Below, piece after piece: positions 1-9,371 of a stretch of 64,000 nt of DNA. Both the position numbers and the translations under genes were made by a program. Position 1 is the first letter of the stretch, and each line of letters begins with the position of its first letter. The DNA lies in NCBI RefSeq assembly GCF_003024155.1, contig NZ_CP028136.1:868001-932000 (forward strand), written 5' to 3'. The notes beneath the pieces were generated by a model. The model did no database searches, was not told the DNA's origin, and saw only the letters and a list, made by a program, of their open reading frames with translations. Origin of the DNA: Christiangramia fulva. Lineage in GTDB: Bacteria; Bacteroidota; Bacteroidia; Flavobacteriales; Flavobacteriaceae.

Positions 1-1035
1 AGGGAAACCGGTGATAATATCATGAGAAATTCCACAATCTGGAATCAGTTTTTTAATATTATCGATAAGCTGGAAATATTCCTCGCGGGTATGAAGGCGA
101 TTCATCTTTTGCAGAATTCGGTCGCTTCCACTTTGAACCGGCAGGTGAATATATTTACAGATATTTCGATATTTCGCCATCATTTCGATCACATCCATCG
201 TCATATCCTGAGGATTCGAAGTAGAAAAACGGATCCTCATTTTCGGCTGGGCTTCAGCAACCATTTTCAAAAGTCCGGCAAAATTAGTCGCGGTAGCCTT
301 CTGCATTTCTGAAGCATTTTTAAAATCCTTTTTGAGTCCGCCGCCATACCACAAATAACTGTCTACATTCTGACCGAGAAGGGTAATTTCCTTAAAGCCT
401 TTTGCCGCCAGATCGTTCACTTCTTCAACGATACTCTGCGGATCACGGCTTCGTTCCCTGCCGCGGGTAAACGGCACCACGCAAAAAGTACACATATTAT
501 CACAACCCCGGGTGATCGAAACGAAGGCAGAAACGCCATTCGACTGCAGCCTTACTGGTGAAATATCGCCGTAAGTTTCTTCTTTGCTAAGAATTACGTT
601 AACAGCTTCCCGGCCTGCTTCAACCTCATTGATAAGATTTGGCAGATCTTTATAGGCATCGGGGCCCACCACCAGATCAACAATTTTTTCTTCTTCCAGA
701 AATTTGTTTTTCAGTCGTTCGGCCATACAGCCCAAAACACCCACTTTCATTCCCGGATTGATCCTTTTAACGGCATTATATTTTTCCAGGCGCTTTCTTA
801 CTGTCTGTTCCGCTTTTTCACGAATCGAACAGGTATTGACCAGTACAAGGTCGGCCTCCTCAAGATTTTGAGTGGTATTATATCCTTCTTTTGAAAGTAT
901 GGAAGCCACGATCTCACTATCGCTAAAATTCATTTGACAGCCGTAACTTTCAATAAAAAGCTTACGGGTATTCCTCTCCTGTGGCTCCATTACCAGGGCG
1001 TTACCCTGTTTTTTTTCATCTATGATCTTCTCCAT
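1..1035 (-). CDS. miaB: tRNA-2-methylthio-N6-dimethylallyladenosine synthase MiaB (C-terminus cut by window edge)
   Basis: MiaB is a radical-SAM methylthiotransferase that converts i6A37 to ms2i6A37 in tRNAs reading UNN codons. About 345 codons are visible from the ATG at 1035; the rest lies left of the window. The N-terminal UPF0004 domain shows GCQMN (C33), NTCSIRE and GCMAER, the cysteines of the auxiliary 4Fe-4S cluster. The radical-SAM CxxxCxxC follows at C178, C182 and C185 in a GCDNMCTFC context. The C-terminal TRAM domain would be outside the window. A near-consensus flavobacterial promoter lies just upstream. The family assignment is firm; MtaB and RimO lack this combination of N-terminal motifs. 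Confidence 0.95.
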   Translation of the reverse strand, partial: MEKIIDEKKQGNALVMEPQERNTRKLFIESYGCQMNFSDSEIVASILSKEGYNTTQNLEEADLVLVNTCSIREKAEQTVRKRLEKYNAVKRINPGMKVGVLGCMAERLKNKFLEEEKIVDLVVGPDAYKDLPNLINEVEAGREAVNVILSKEETYGDISPVRLQSNGVSAFVSITRGCDNMCTFCVVPFTRGRERSRDPQSIVEEVNDLAAKGFKEITLLGQNVDSYLWYGGGLKKDFKNASEMQKATATNFAGLLKMVAEAQPKMRIRFSTSNPQDMTMDVIEMMAKYRNICKYIHLPVQSGSDRILQKMNRLHTREEYFQLIDNIKKLIPDCGISHDIITGFP

Positions 1036-1068
1036 AATTCCTTGATAACCTTCCGGTTTTTAGACTGG

Positions 1069-1099
1069 CAAAGATAAGGCTAAACAGGATTCTGACAAA
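1069..1099 (-). promoter_or_regulatory. Bacteroidetes-type promoter for miaB
   Basis: On the minus strand TTTG (1096-1099) is followed after exactly 19 nt by TATCTTTG (1069-1076). This matches the known Bacteroidetes -33 TTTG / -7 TAnnTTTG pattern. It lies 33 nt upstream of the miaB ATG. Confidence 0.7.
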
Positions 1100-1177
1100 G
1101 TGACAGAAAAAAATTTCTGCAAATCGACGCAACCTTTTTATTTCTTCCGCATCTAACAGGTAACTAACCATCAAAAA

Positions 1178-2410
1178 ATGAAAAAATCACTACTGCTTTT
1201 TCTAATCCTTTCAGGCAGTTCTCTTTTTCTTTCCTGCCAACGCGAAGAAGACACAGGCAGTACTCTGGTGGCAGTGCCGGTGACCGTTAGCCTGGAAAAA
1301 TTTCGTTCTTCGGTTAAAGTCACGGCTCCAAGGAACATCAAAGAATCAGGTAAGATCTATGCCTGGAAAAACTACATTTTCATCAATGACAAAAACGAAG
1401 GGGTCCATATCATCGACAATACCGATCGTTTTAATCCGAAAAAAATCTCATTTCTGAAGATCCCGCGAAACATGGATATCGCAATTAAAGACGATATGCT
1501 TTATGCTGATAACGGGATGGATCTTGTGGTTTTTGATTTGAGCGATATGGCAAACATCCATGAGATCAACAGGATCGAAGATGTTTTTCCTAATTATTTT
1601 AATGTTGCTCCAGCCGGTGCAGAATATGTGGATTTCCAAAATTTTGATCCTCAAAATGAAGTAATCGTAGGCTATGTTTACGAGAAAAAGAAAATCGAAT
1701 ATGCTCCAGATATCTGGATGACCGTAGACGAGGCAGCGGCCTACTATTCAAATGGAAACACCGGCCAGGGAGGATCTATGGCCAGATTTAGTATTAAAGA
1801 CGATTATTTATATGTTGCGGAAGAAACAAAACTTTCGGTATTTGATATTTCCATGCCCGAAGATACCGATCTCATTCACGAGGAGTATGCCGGCTGGCAG
1901 ATAGAGACCATCTTTAACGCCGATGATTACCTTTATCTGGGTAGCGCAACAGGAATGTATATTTACAGCATAGAGGATCCTGCTTCCCCCCGGCAGGTCT
2001 CTTTTCTTCAGCATGTAATGGGCTGCGATCCCGTTGTGGTGAAAGACAATTATGCCTATGTAACCATTAGAAACGGAAATAGCTGCGGACAGGCCGAAAA
2101 CCTGTTGGATATCGTTGATATTTCCGATAAATCAGAACCATTTATTGCCAATAGATATGAAATGGAAAATCCGCACGGAATGGGCACCAAAGATAACTGG
2201 CTGTTTGTTTGCGACGGCAGTGCCGGATTAAAAGTCTATGACATTGAAAATACCCCCGACCTTAGGTTAATAGATCAATTCAGCAACATAAACACCTATG
2301 ACGTTATCCCCATGGAGGATAAGTTGCTCATGGTCGGGGACAATATTCTTTACCAATATTCCTATAAAGGTAATGAGGTTAGTTTATTAAGCAGTTTTGC
2401 TTTGAACTGA
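1178..2410 (+). CDS. LVIVD-repeat beta-propeller lipoprotein
   Basis: This is a 410-residue exported lipoprotein. Its signal peptide ends in a lipobox with C20 (LFLSC). The mature part has six or seven repeats of the kind KDNxLYV...LxVxDISxxxxP, characteristic of LVIVD repeats, which build surface beta-propellers in Bacteroidetes. No catalytic motif is visible, so a binding or scaffolding role at the outer membrane is inferred. It stands alone between divergent miaB and a convergent esterase and ends in a strong hairpin. The exact ligand cannot be told from sequence. Confidence 0.85.
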   Translation: MKKSLLLFLILSGSSLFLSCQREEDTGSTLVAVPVTVSLEKFRSSVKVTAPRNIKESGKIYAWKNYIFINDKNEGVHIIDNTDRFNPKKISFLKIPRNMDIAIKDDMLYADNGMDLVVFDLSDMANIHEINRIEDVFPNYFNVAPAGAEYVDFQNFDPQNEVIVGYVYEKKKIEYAPDIWMTVDEAAAYYSNGNTGQGGSMARFSIKDDYLYVAEETKLSVFDISMPEDTDLIHEEYAGWQIETIFNADDYLYLGSATGMYIYSIEDPASPRQVSFLQHVMGCDPVVVKDNYAYVTIRNGNSCGQAENLLDIVDISDKSEPFIANRYEMENPHGMGTKDNWLFVCDGSAGLKVYDIENTPDLRLIDQFSNINTYDVIPMEDKLLMVGDNILYQYSYKGNEVSLLSSFALN

Positions 2411-2435
2411 TTTCCTTTTTGTTTGGTTTTTTTCA

Positions 2436-2463
2436 GAAAATCCCCGGTAGGGCGGGGATTTTC
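2436..2463. terminator. Intrinsic terminator between convergent genes
   Basis: This is a perfect 11-bp stem (GAAAATCCCCG / CGGGGATTTTC) with a 6-nt loop. It sits between the stop of the LVIVD gene and the stop of the esterase, which abuts its 3' arm. It probably serves the plus-strand gene, with the stem running into TTTTCTTATT. Confidence 0.75.
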
Positions 2464-4038
2464 TTATTCATCATTTCCATAGGCCCCGTCCAGAAAAAGA
2501 TATCTTTTATCATTTTCGGCATCCTGGGTTTCGAATTCAGCATCCATAATCAGGACCGGTGGAGTAACATCTGAAGCTTCTGCCGAAGGCCACTTTGGCA
2601 AACCGGCTCCATTAGGATTTCCTGTTTTGATAAAATTCGCCAGGTATTGCTGAATGGTATCTGAAATTTTAAAGTCGATTTCTTTCAAATTAGGATTGTC
2701 CATTCTCCCCAGATTTCCTAAAAAATATTCAATTTCTGACGCATGGGCTGCCCCGATGGGAGTGTAATCTGGATTAGCTTTGGCCGCCGGCCTGATCTTT
2801 TTGAACAAATAGCGATAAACTGGTTCTTCGGAATTTTTTCTGTGAAGATCAAACCATTTCCAGGTGCTGTAAGCGATAAACCTGTCGGAAGCCAATTGCG
2901 TAGCAGATTCCCTGATCTTTTTGGTGTTTCCGGAAGGATATAATTCCACTACCTCTTCAAAATTTTCAGGATAAAGTTCCTTCAATTTATTTTTATAGTT
3001 TTCCTCGTTATACTCTTTTCCCTGCATAATTCCCTGACCATCCACTTCAGCCGAATTCCAGCCTACGAGAAGTGGAATTTGAGCCTCTTCTCCATTTCTA
3101 AAAATCTCTGGCAGTGGCTTCGGAAGAAAATAGTGATCTATCACCGTGGGAAAACCAAACCTTCCCGATTCCTGATAAACTTTATATAATTCTTCGGCGC
3201 TTAAGGCCCTTAGATCTTCAATGGAATTGTAGCTGGTTTTTTTCATGAATTCCACTCCAATTTTTTCAGCTTCAGAAAGCGGAACAGGAGCCAGTGTAGG
3301 TTTTATGGAAGCACCGCTTTCACCCATTGCGCCGGCCAGGTAATCTTTAGACATCGGGGAAGCCATTTGTGCACTCACCGAAATGGATCCTGCCGATTCT
3401 CCGCCAATGGTAATTTTTTCAGGATCGCCTCCAAAATTTTCAATGTTTTCAGAAACCCATTTTAAGGCCGCGTTCTGGTCGAGCAGTCCGTAATTTCCGG
3501 AAGCATGATAAGGCGCTTCAGCTGAAAGTGCGGGATGAGCATAAAACCCGAAGATATTTAAACGATAATTCACCGTTACCACCACAATTCCTTTTTGCGC
3601 AAGTGAAGTTCCGTCATAACGCGGTTCCCCGCCACTACCGGCCACAAATCCGCCACCATAGAAATAAACCAGTACCGGAAGAGATTTATTTTCAGAGGCA
3701 TTTGGCGTCCAGATATTCAGGTAAAGACAGTCTTCACTAAAACCCTTTCCGCGGTAAACCATATCGCCAAAGACATTAGTTTGCATGGGCGCGGCTGCAA
3801 ATTCGGTAGTTTTCTTAATTCCCTGCCATTCATCGGGTTCCTGCGGAGCTTTCCATCTTAAATCCCCAACCGGCGGCTTTGCAAAGGGAATGCCCAGAAA
3901 AAGATCAAGATCGCTCTGGTTGTCATGAAATCCCTGTACTAGACCATAGTTTGTTTCAGCTTTCACCGGAGCCTGGGCAGAAAGACTAAAATTAAGAAAA
4001 AGTGATAAGGCTGCTATAAATTCAAAGCGAATTCTCAT
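2464..4038 (-). CDS. Secreted type-B carboxylesterase
   Basis: This is a carboxylesterase/lipase family (COesterase) alpha/beta hydrolase of about 524 residues. I chose the ATG at 4038 because it begins a clean signal peptide (MRIRFEF to LSAQ); an upstream in-frame start at 4086 would only add a poor extension. Motifs seen are the oxyanion-hole GGGF, the nucleophile elbow GGESAGS and the HASEIEYFLGN segment carrying the catalytic His. The family hydrolyses carboxylic esters such as p-nitrobenzyl or lipid esters; the substrate is not predictable here. The gene is monocistronic, convergent with the LVIVD gene. Confidence 0.9.
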   Translation of the reverse strand: MRIRFEFIAALSLFLNFSLSAQAPVKAETNYGLVQGFHDNQSDLDLFLGIPFAKPPVGDLRWKAPQEPDEWQGIKKTTEFAAAPMQTNVFGDMVYRGKGFSEDCLYLNIWTPNASENKSLPVLVYFYGGGFVAGSGGEPRYDGTSLAQKGIVVVTVNYRLNIFGFYAHPALSAEAPYHASGNYGLLDQNAALKWVSENIENFGGDPEKITIGGESAGSISVSAQMASPMSKDYLAGAMGESGASIKPTLAPVPLSEAEKIGVEFMKKTSYNSIEDLRALSAEELYKVYQESGRFGFPTVIDHYFLPKPLPEIFRNGEEAQIPLLVGWNSAEVDGQGIMQGKEYNEENYKNKLKELYPENFEEVVELYPSGNTKKIRESATQLASDRFIAYSTWKWFDLHRKNSEEPVYRYLFKKIRPAAKANPDYTPIGAAHASEIEYFLGNLGRMDNPNLKEIDFKISDTIQQYLANFIKTGNPNGAGLPKWPSAEASDVTPPVLIMDAEFETQDAENDKRYLFLDGAYGNDE

Positions 4039-4285
4039 GATAAAGATTTTAATTATGCACTTAAATTTAACCGAAAAATTCATCATTATCTTCCCGACTT
4101 TGCATATCTTTTTTAAGATTTGCTGCCCGGTTATTTGTTTTGTCAGGGATCTTAAAATTTCCTGTTTGAAAACTTCTCTTTTTCAGTGGGTTGGTTTTTA
4201 TTTCTTTCAGAAAAGCCTAATTTCTCAATTTGCCTTAATTGTTTAAATTTTTCCTGATTTTTACAAACATTTTTTATTTTTGGAA

Positions 4286-4317
4286 ATAAAAAAAACCCTT
4301 CCAGATCAGGAAGGGCT
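4286..4317 (-). terminator. Terminator of the rplU-rpmA operon
   Basis: On the minus strand CCCTTCC-(6 nt)-GGAAGGG is followed by a run of eight T. It lies about 35 nt past the rpmA stop codon, as expected for a rho-independent terminator of this ribosomal operon. Confidence 0.85.
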
Positions 4318-4320
4318 TTC

Positions 4321-4350
4321 AAATATCTTCAAATATCTTCAAATATCTCT
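4321..4350. repeat. Three tandem 10-bp units AAATATCTTC
   Basis: There are two exact copies and a third that differs at the end (AAATATCTCT). They lie between the terminator hairpin and the rpmA stop and are transcribed as part of the 3' UTR. No function is evident. Confidence 0.6.
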
Positions 4351-4610
4351 TAGGCCTCGAACGGCTCGATAGAAACATATGATTTATCTCCCTGCTTTTT
4401 GGCGAATTTTACAACTCCGTCAACTTTAGCATGAAGTGTATGGTCTTTTCCAGCGTATACATTATCACCAGGGTGGTGAGTAAATCCGCGCTGTCTTACG
4501 ATAATATTTCCCGCAACGGCAGCCTGGCCACCAAAAATTTTCACGCCAAGGCGTTTAGATTCTGACTCTCTACCGTTCTTGGAACTACCAACTCCTTTTT
4601 TATGTGCCAT
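4350..4610 (-). CDS. rpmA: 50S ribosomal protein L27 (bL27)
   Basis: This is an 86-residue large-subunit protein whose N-terminus reaches the peptidyl-transferase centre. The sequence begins [16 protein letters not shown] and continues with the conserved [16 protein letters not shown] and [14 protein letters not shown] blocks of L27. No N-terminal cleavage extension of the Firmicutes type is present. It lies 20 nt downstream of rplU, the usual pairing, and shares its promoter and terminator. Confidence 0.98.
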   Translation of the reverse strand: MAHKKGVGSSKNGRESESKRLGVKIFGGQAAVAGNIIVRQRGFTHHPGDNVYAGKDHTLHAKVDGVVKFAKKQGDKSYVSIEPFEA

Positions 4611-4630
4611 TTTATAATGTTTTTAGTAGT

Positions 4631-5137
4631 TTAACTTAAGGCTTCTATTAATTCGGCCTTTTTCATTGAAGAATAACCTTCAAGACCTCTTTCTTTTGCC
4701 ATTTCCTTTAGCTCTGCAACAGTGTGCTGACTAAGGTCTTTTGAGTCATTATCGGCCTTTTTAGCTTCCTGTTTTGGAGCTTCTTTTTTTGGTTCTTCTT
4801 TTTTAGCCGAAGATTTTTTCTTTCCGTCAAGGCTAATTTCCTCGATAAGAATTTCGGTAAGTGACTGGCGGTGACCATTTTTTACTTTGTAACCTTTACG
4901 ACGTTTTTTCTTAAAAACGATCACTTTATCACCTTTCAGGTGGCGGTTGATTTTAGCTCCAACCAAAGCACCTTCTATAGCCGGGGCGCCAACATTGATT
5001 GTATCACCGTCTGCAGTAAGAAGAACCTTATCGAAAGAAACACTGTCTCCTTCGTTGCCTTCTAAACGGTGTACAAAAACCTTTTGGTCTTTTGCAACTT
5101 TAAATTGCTGCCCTGCTATCTCTACAATTGCGTACAT
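4631..5137 (-). CDS. rplU: 50S ribosomal protein L21 (bL21) with a C-terminal SAP/Rho-N-like extension
   Basis: Residues 1-105 are ordinary L21, including the FKKKRRKGYKVKNGHRQ rRNA-binding signature. Residues 106-168 are an addition of about 60 residues absent from E. coli L21 (103 aa): a Lys/Glu/Ala-rich linker (106-133), then a small helix-extended-helix unit (TVAELKEMAKERGL...SSMKKAELIEAL) resembling SAP or Rho-N nucleic-acid-binding domains. Such tails occur on L21 in Bacteroidetes; their role is unknown to me. It is the first gene of a two-gene operon with rpmA. Confidence 0.96.
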   Translation of the reverse strand: MYAIVEIAGQQFKVAKDQKVFVHRLEGNEGDSVSFDKVLLTADGDTINVGAPAIEGALVGAKINRHLKGDKVIVFKKKRRKGYKVKNGHRQSLTEILIEEISLDGKKKSSAKKEEPKKEAPKQEAKKADNDSKDLSQHTVAELKEMAKERGLEGYSSMKKAELIEALS

Positions 5138-5198
5138 AGCGTATAATTAATTAAATGATTTTCAATACTCTGCACCTGAGTTTTCACGCAAGCGGGTG

Positions 5199-5229
5199 CA
5201 AATATAATTCTAATTAATTAATTGACAAA
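5199..5229 (-). promoter_or_regulatory. Bacteroidetes-type promoter for rplU-rpmA
   Basis: On the minus strand TTTG (5226-5229), a 19-nt spacer and TATATTTG (5199-5206) match the -33/-7 consensus exactly. The -7 box is 61 nt upstream of the rplU ATG, leaving a leader of roughly 55-60 nt. Confidence 0.75.
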
Positions 5230-5255
5230 GGTTTTTTAATTTTTAGCCCAGGCAG

Positions 5256-5720
5256 TTATAAGGTATGTTTTTTAGACTCTTTCGTATTCCAGCTGTTTTT
5301 ATATAATTGCATATAGGTGAGAGCAAGGACTATACTTGTTGAAAAACCCATTAATGCGACGGTAAACAGAACACTCGCAATATCGGTACTATAAAAAGTA
5401 GCCCACATCGAGATAAGCTGGTCTAAAAAACCTGGATTTAGCTCGGTAGCATAAAAGGCAAAGAAAATAAGAAAAATAATGGTGGCGTTGACCCCGGTCA
5501 AAAACACGGCTGAAAAGCCTTTTTGATATTTAAATTTGTTTCCCTTACTCTTGCGATAAGCCTTCAGAGATAAAAATAAACCTACAGCCATGATCACCCC
5601 GTTAAAAATACTGTACAGGGGATTTACATGTAGGCCAAATATCGAAAGAATTAGAAAATAGGCGATCAAAGCGATTGCCACTCCTATACCATATAAAATC
5701 GGAATTTTTAAATTAATCAT
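5256..5720 (-). CDS. DUF4199 family membrane protein
   Basis: This 154-residue protein has four predicted transmembrane helices (about residues 7-27, 35-53, 73-93 and 108-135). Length, helix spacing and the K-x-x-KGNKFKYQKGF loop between helices 2 and 3 fit the Bacteroidetes family DUF4199. The function of that family is not established. The gene stands alone, and its stop is about 26 nt from the rplU promoter elements. No catalytic motif is visible. Confidence 0.8.
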   Translation of the reverse strand: MINLKIPILYGIGVAIALIAYFLILSIFGLHVNPLYSIFNGVIMAVGLFLSLKAYRKSKGNKFKYQKGFSAVFLTGVNATIIFLIFFAFYATELNPGFLDQLISMWATFYSTDIASVLFTVALMGFSTSIVLALTYMQLYKNSWNTKESKKHTL

Positions 5721-5906
5721 ACTTATAGCTGTTTCTAGTAAATTTCTAAAAAATGAGACGCTTTTTCCCTTAACAGCATGTTAATTTTAACACATTTACA
5801 CCATTTGGACATATTTGCGATTTATTTTTGTAACTAATTCTACCCAAAACATACCTATTTATACATTTACTTTAAATTCTTACTTTAAACTCTGAAAAAA
5901 CTTAAA

Positions 5907-7229
5907 ATGATGAACAAATTAAAACTATTGTTCTGCCTTTTATTCGTCGGAATAATGGGCTTTGCTCAGGAAGTTGATTTTACTGAGTATAATCTAGACA
6001 ATGGGCTGCACGTCATCCTCCACCAGGATAATACTGCTCCTGTAGTTAATACTTCGGTTATGTATCACGTAGGCGGAAAGGACCTTAAAAATGATAAAAC
6101 AGGCTTCGCTCATTTTTTCGAACATCTTCTTTTTGAAGGAACGGAGAATATCAAAAAAGGTGATTTTATGAAAATCATCAGTGCTAATGGAGGGTCTTTT
6201 AATGCCAACACATCTCTTGATCGTACTTATTATTTCGAAACCTTTCCTTCAAACAAGCTTGAGCTGGGCCTTTGGCTGGAATCTGAACGAATGATGCATC
6301 CAGTAATTGGTGAGCAAGGAGTGGAGACACAAAATGAGGTGGTAAAAGAAGAAAGACGCAGGTCGTATGATAACAGACCTTATGGGAATGTATTGCAGGT
6401 GATCCAAAAAAACCTCTTCAACAAACATCCATATAAAGATCCAAATATAGGCTATATGGAAGACCTCGATGCCGCTACTTTGGAAGAATTCAATGAATAT
6501 TTTGATGAATATTATGCTCCAAATAATGCTACTCTTGTTGTAGCAGGCGATATAGATATCGAAAAAACAAAGAAGTTAATAAAAGATTATTTTGGACCTA
6601 TACCAGAGGGCAATAAAGTTGATCGCGCGAAGATTGAAGAAAAACCTATAACCGAAACAGTTACCGATACCTTTTACGATCCCAATATACAGTTGCCAAT
6701 GCTAGTGCTGGCGTGGAGAACTCCTGAAATGAAAGATCGCGACGCTTATGTTCTGGATATGATCTCAACCATCCTTTCTGAAGGAAAATCATCCCGCCTT
6801 TATAAGAAAATTGTAGATGATAAGAAACAAGCCTTACAGGTTTCTGCCTTTAATCTCCCCCTTGAGGATTATGGGGGTTATGCCATTTATGCCATTCCAC
6901 AAAACAATACTCCACTTGATACCATAAAATCAGAAATAGATCAGGAAATCCGTAAGCTACAAACCGAAAAGATTTCTGATCGGGAATACCAAAAACTTCA
7001 AAACACTTTTGAAAATAATTTTGTGAATTCAAATAGCAGCATAGCGGGTATTGCCGAAAGCCTTGCTACAGATAATGTGCTTTACGACAACACTAACCTG
7101 ATTAACAAAGAAATCGAGATCTATAGATCTATTACTCCCGAAGATATCAAAAGAGTTGCAAACGAATATTTAAACAAGAATCAGCGGGCTGAGATTTATT
7201 ATTTGCCAAAATCTGAGGATGTTGAATAA
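5907..7229 (+). CDS. M16 family zinc metallopeptidase (catalytic partner)
   Basis: This is a 440-residue pitrilysin-family peptidase with a signal peptide ending near GFAQ (21). The inverted zinc motif HxxEH is intact (H69, E72, H73 in HFFEHLLFEG), and a distal Glu lies in NEVVKEERRR near residues 144-149. The C-terminal half carries the non-catalytic M16 domain. It is followed directly by a second M16 gene lacking the zinc motif; known bacterial M16B enzymes work as such active/inactive heterodimers. It is likely a periplasmic oligopeptidase. Confidence 0.93.
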   Translation: MMNKLKLLFCLLFVGIMGFAQEVDFTEYNLDNGLHVILHQDNTAPVVNTSVMYHVGGKDLKNDKTGFAHFFEHLLFEGTENIKKGDFMKIISANGGSFNANTSLDRTYYFETFPSNKLELGLWLESERMMHPVIGEQGVETQNEVVKEERRRSYDNRPYGNVLQVIQKNLFNKHPYKDPNIGYMEDLDAATLEEFNEYFDEYYAPNNATLVVAGDIDIEKTKKLIKDYFGPIPEGNKVDRAKIEEKPITETVTDTFYDPNIQLPMLVLAWRTPEMKDRDAYVLDMISTILSEGKSSRLYKKIVDDKKQALQVSAFNLPLEDYGGYAIYAIPQNNTPLDTIKSEIDQEIRKLQTEKISDREYQKLQNTFENNFVNSNSSIAGIAESLATDNVLYDNTNLINKEIEIYRSITPEDIKRVANEYLNKNQRAEIYYLPKSEDVE

Positions 7230-7242
7230 AAACATAAAAACA

Positions 7243-9309
7243 ATGAAGAAACTAATAATCACACTCAATATATTCCTTTTTCTTGGTCTTGCAGTAAACG
7301 CTCAGATAGATCGGACCACGCAACCCGAACCAGGACCTGCTCCTAAAATCAACTTACAAAAACCGGAGGTATTTACACTCGACAACGGCCTTACAGTAAT
7401 GGTAGTGGAGAACCATAAATTGCCCCGGGTAAATATGACACTTCTCTTAGATAATGCTCCACATTCCGAAGGTGAAAAAGCCGGGGTCTCAGGTTTAGCC
7501 GGAGGTCTTTTGGGAACCGGAACAACCAAAACCTCAAAAGATGAATTTAACGAAGAATTGGACTTTTTAGGTGCAAACGTGAATTTTAGCGCAAGTGGTG
7601 CGCGTGCAAATACGCTTTCGAAATTTTTCCCAAAGGTTTTGAATTTGATGGCAGAAGGTGCTTTACAACCAAAATTCAGTCAGGAAGAGTTTGACAAACT
7701 AAAAGACAGGCAAATTGAAAGTCTAAAAAGCAATGAAAATGACGTAAATTTTAATGCTGGTCGGGTTCGAAGAGCTTTAACTTATGGCAAAGAGCATCCT
7801 TATGGTGAATTTACGAGTGTTGAAACATTAAAGAATGTAAGCCTGGAGGATGTTAAAAATTACTATAACACTTATTTTGTACCTAACAACGCGTATCTCG
7901 CTATTGTTGGGGATATAAATCTTTCTGAAGCCAAAAAACTGGTAAAAGAGAACTTTTCTTCCTGGAAGAATAAAAGTTTACCCAAAGAAAATCTAACTGA
8001 TGTAACCAATGTTGATAAAACTCAGATTGATTTCATTAATATGCCGAACGCTGTACAAAGCGTTATCGCTGTGACAAATAGCGCTCAGCTGAAAAAGAAC
8101 GATCCAGATTATTTCCCAGCAATTATCGCCAACTATATTCTCGGCTCCAATGACGGAAGACTTTTTAATAACATAAGAGAGGATAAAGGCTACGCTTACG
8201 CTGCCAATTCATATTTAAATCCTGATCGCTATATAGGTTCCTTCATTGCTACTGCTGAAGTAAGGAACGAGGTGACCGATAGTGCTGTGGTCGCTTTTCT
8301 TGATGAGATTCACCGTATAAGGAATGAAAAAGTGAGCAAGGAAGAACTACAGAATGCCAAAAATAAATACATAGGCAATTTTGTTCTTTCCCTGGAACAG
8401 CCTTCAACCATTGCCGGTTATGCCTTGGATATAAAGACGGAAAATCTCCCGGCCGATTTCTATGAAAATTATCTTAAAAAAATAAACGAAGTAACCGCAG
8501 AAGATGTTCAGCGCGTGGCAAACAAGTATTTTAAAATAGATAATGCGAGAATTGTTGTTGCCGGAAAGGCGAGTGAAGTTGCTGAAGATTTAGAAAACCT
8601 TACCTATAACGGAAAAAATATTCCTGTTAAATATTTTGACAAAAAAGCAAATCTTAAGGAAAAACCCGATTTTGCCAGTAAAATGGATCCTTCCATTACA
8701 GTCGAAAAAGTTTTTAACGATTACATTAAAGCCATCGGTGGTCGTGATGCCATAAATGATGTAAAAAGTGTGGTGATGACAGCCGATGCCGAAATACAGG
8801 GGATGACCTTGAATATGGAATTGAAAAGAACAGCTGAAGGCAAATTACATCAAACCATTAGTATGAACGGAAACGTGATGAATGAGCAGGTATTCAATGG
8901 CGACGCCGGTTTTATTCGAGCTATGGGTCAGAAAATGGATTTTAACGAAGAACAGGTAGAAGCCGCAAAAGCTGATGCCTCCCCTTTTCCTGAATTGACT
9001 CCGGGAGACGCTTCGGTTAAAGGCATCGAACAAGTAAATGGAGAGGATGCCTATGTTGTTCAGCTTGATAAAAACACCAAAGCTTATTACGATGTAGACA
9101 GCGGGTTGAAAGTACAAACCGTGAAAACCATGGAACAGGGCGGACGTACAATGACCGTTCCTACCGGCTATAGCGATTACCGTGAAGTAGAAGGAGTGAA
9201 ATTTCCATTCCAGATCACTTCTTCGGCGGGACCTCAAACATTTACGTTTAATGTAAATGAAATCCTTGTGAACGAAGGCGTATCTGAAGAAGATTTTAAA
9301 CTGGAATAA
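7243..9309 (+). CDS. M16-like protein without zinc motif, with extra C-terminal domain
   Basis: From the ATG at 7243 this is 688 residues with a signal peptide (MKKLIITL to VNAQ). An upstream ATG at 7219 overlaps the preceding stop but only adds eight polar residues. The M16 fold is recognisable, but the HxxEH site is replaced by a GVSGLAGGLLGTGT segment, so this subunit should be inactive. It keeps the R/Y-type loop near SYLNPDRYIG expected in the partner subunit. Residues of about 480-688 form an added domain (DYIKAIGG..., NGNVMNEQVFNGDAGF) resembling lipoprotein-carrier-like beta folds fused to M16 proteins in Bacteroidetes. It is translationally close to the active subunit. Confidence 0.88.
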   Translation: MKKLIITLNIFLFLGLAVNAQIDRTTQPEPGPAPKINLQKPEVFTLDNGLTVMVVENHKLPRVNMTLLLDNAPHSEGEKAGVSGLAGGLLGTGTTKTSKDEFNEELDFLGANVNFSASGARANTLSKFFPKVLNLMAEGALQPKFSQEEFDKLKDRQIESLKSNENDVNFNAGRVRRALTYGKEHPYGEFTSVETLKNVSLEDVKNYYNTYFVPNNAYLAIVGDINLSEAKKLVKENFSSWKNKSLPKENLTDVTNVDKTQIDFINMPNAVQSVIAVTNSAQLKKNDPDYFPAIIANYILGSNDGRLFNNIREDKGYAYAANSYLNPDRYIGSFIATAEVRNEVTDSAVVAFLDEIHRIRNEKVSKEELQNAKNKYIGNFVLSLEQPSTIAGYALDIKTENLPADFYENYLKKINEVTAEDVQRVANKYFKIDNARIVVAGKASEVAEDLENLTYNGKNIPVKYFDKKANLKEKPDFASKMDPSITVEKVFNDYIKAIGGRDAINDVKSVVMTADAEIQGMTLNMELKRTAEGKLHQTISMNGNVMNEQVFNGDAGFIRAMGQKMDFNEEQVEAAKADASPFPELTPGDASVKGIEQVNGEDAYVVQLDKNTKAYYDVDSGLKVQTVKTMEQGGRTMTVPTGYSDYREVEGVKFPFQITSSAGPQTFTFNVNEILVNEGVSEEDFKLE

Positions 9310-9333
9310 TTTTCAGAACTATTATTTTTTATT

Positions 9334-9371
9334 AAAACCTCGTGGCGTTCTAATACCTGCGAGGTTTTTTT
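9334..9371 (+). terminator. Terminator of the M16 operon
   Basis: The sequence AAAACCTCG, a 17-nt loop and CGAGGTTTTTTT fit a rho-independent terminator downstream of the second M16 gene. It reads acceptably in the other direction too and may serve the convergent transporter gene. Confidence 0.75.

Noticed and set aside
4321..4350. Tandem AAATATCTTC units as a CRISPR-like array
   Set aside because: There are no spacers, the units are 10 bp and directly adjacent, and no cas genes are near.
5804..5830. Promoter for the M16 operon (TTTG then TATTTTTG)
   Set aside because: The 15-nt spacing is shorter than the usual 17-23, so the match is too weak to list.
7219..7243. Upstream ATG of the second M16 gene overlapping the first gene's stop
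   Set aside because: The extra eight residues (MLNKNIKT) precede a much better signal peptide starting at 7243; the overlap alone is not convincing.
8845..9237. 130-codon open frame on the minus strand inside the second M16 gene
   Set aside because: It has no family features and lies antiparallel within a well-supported gene; it is a shadow frame.
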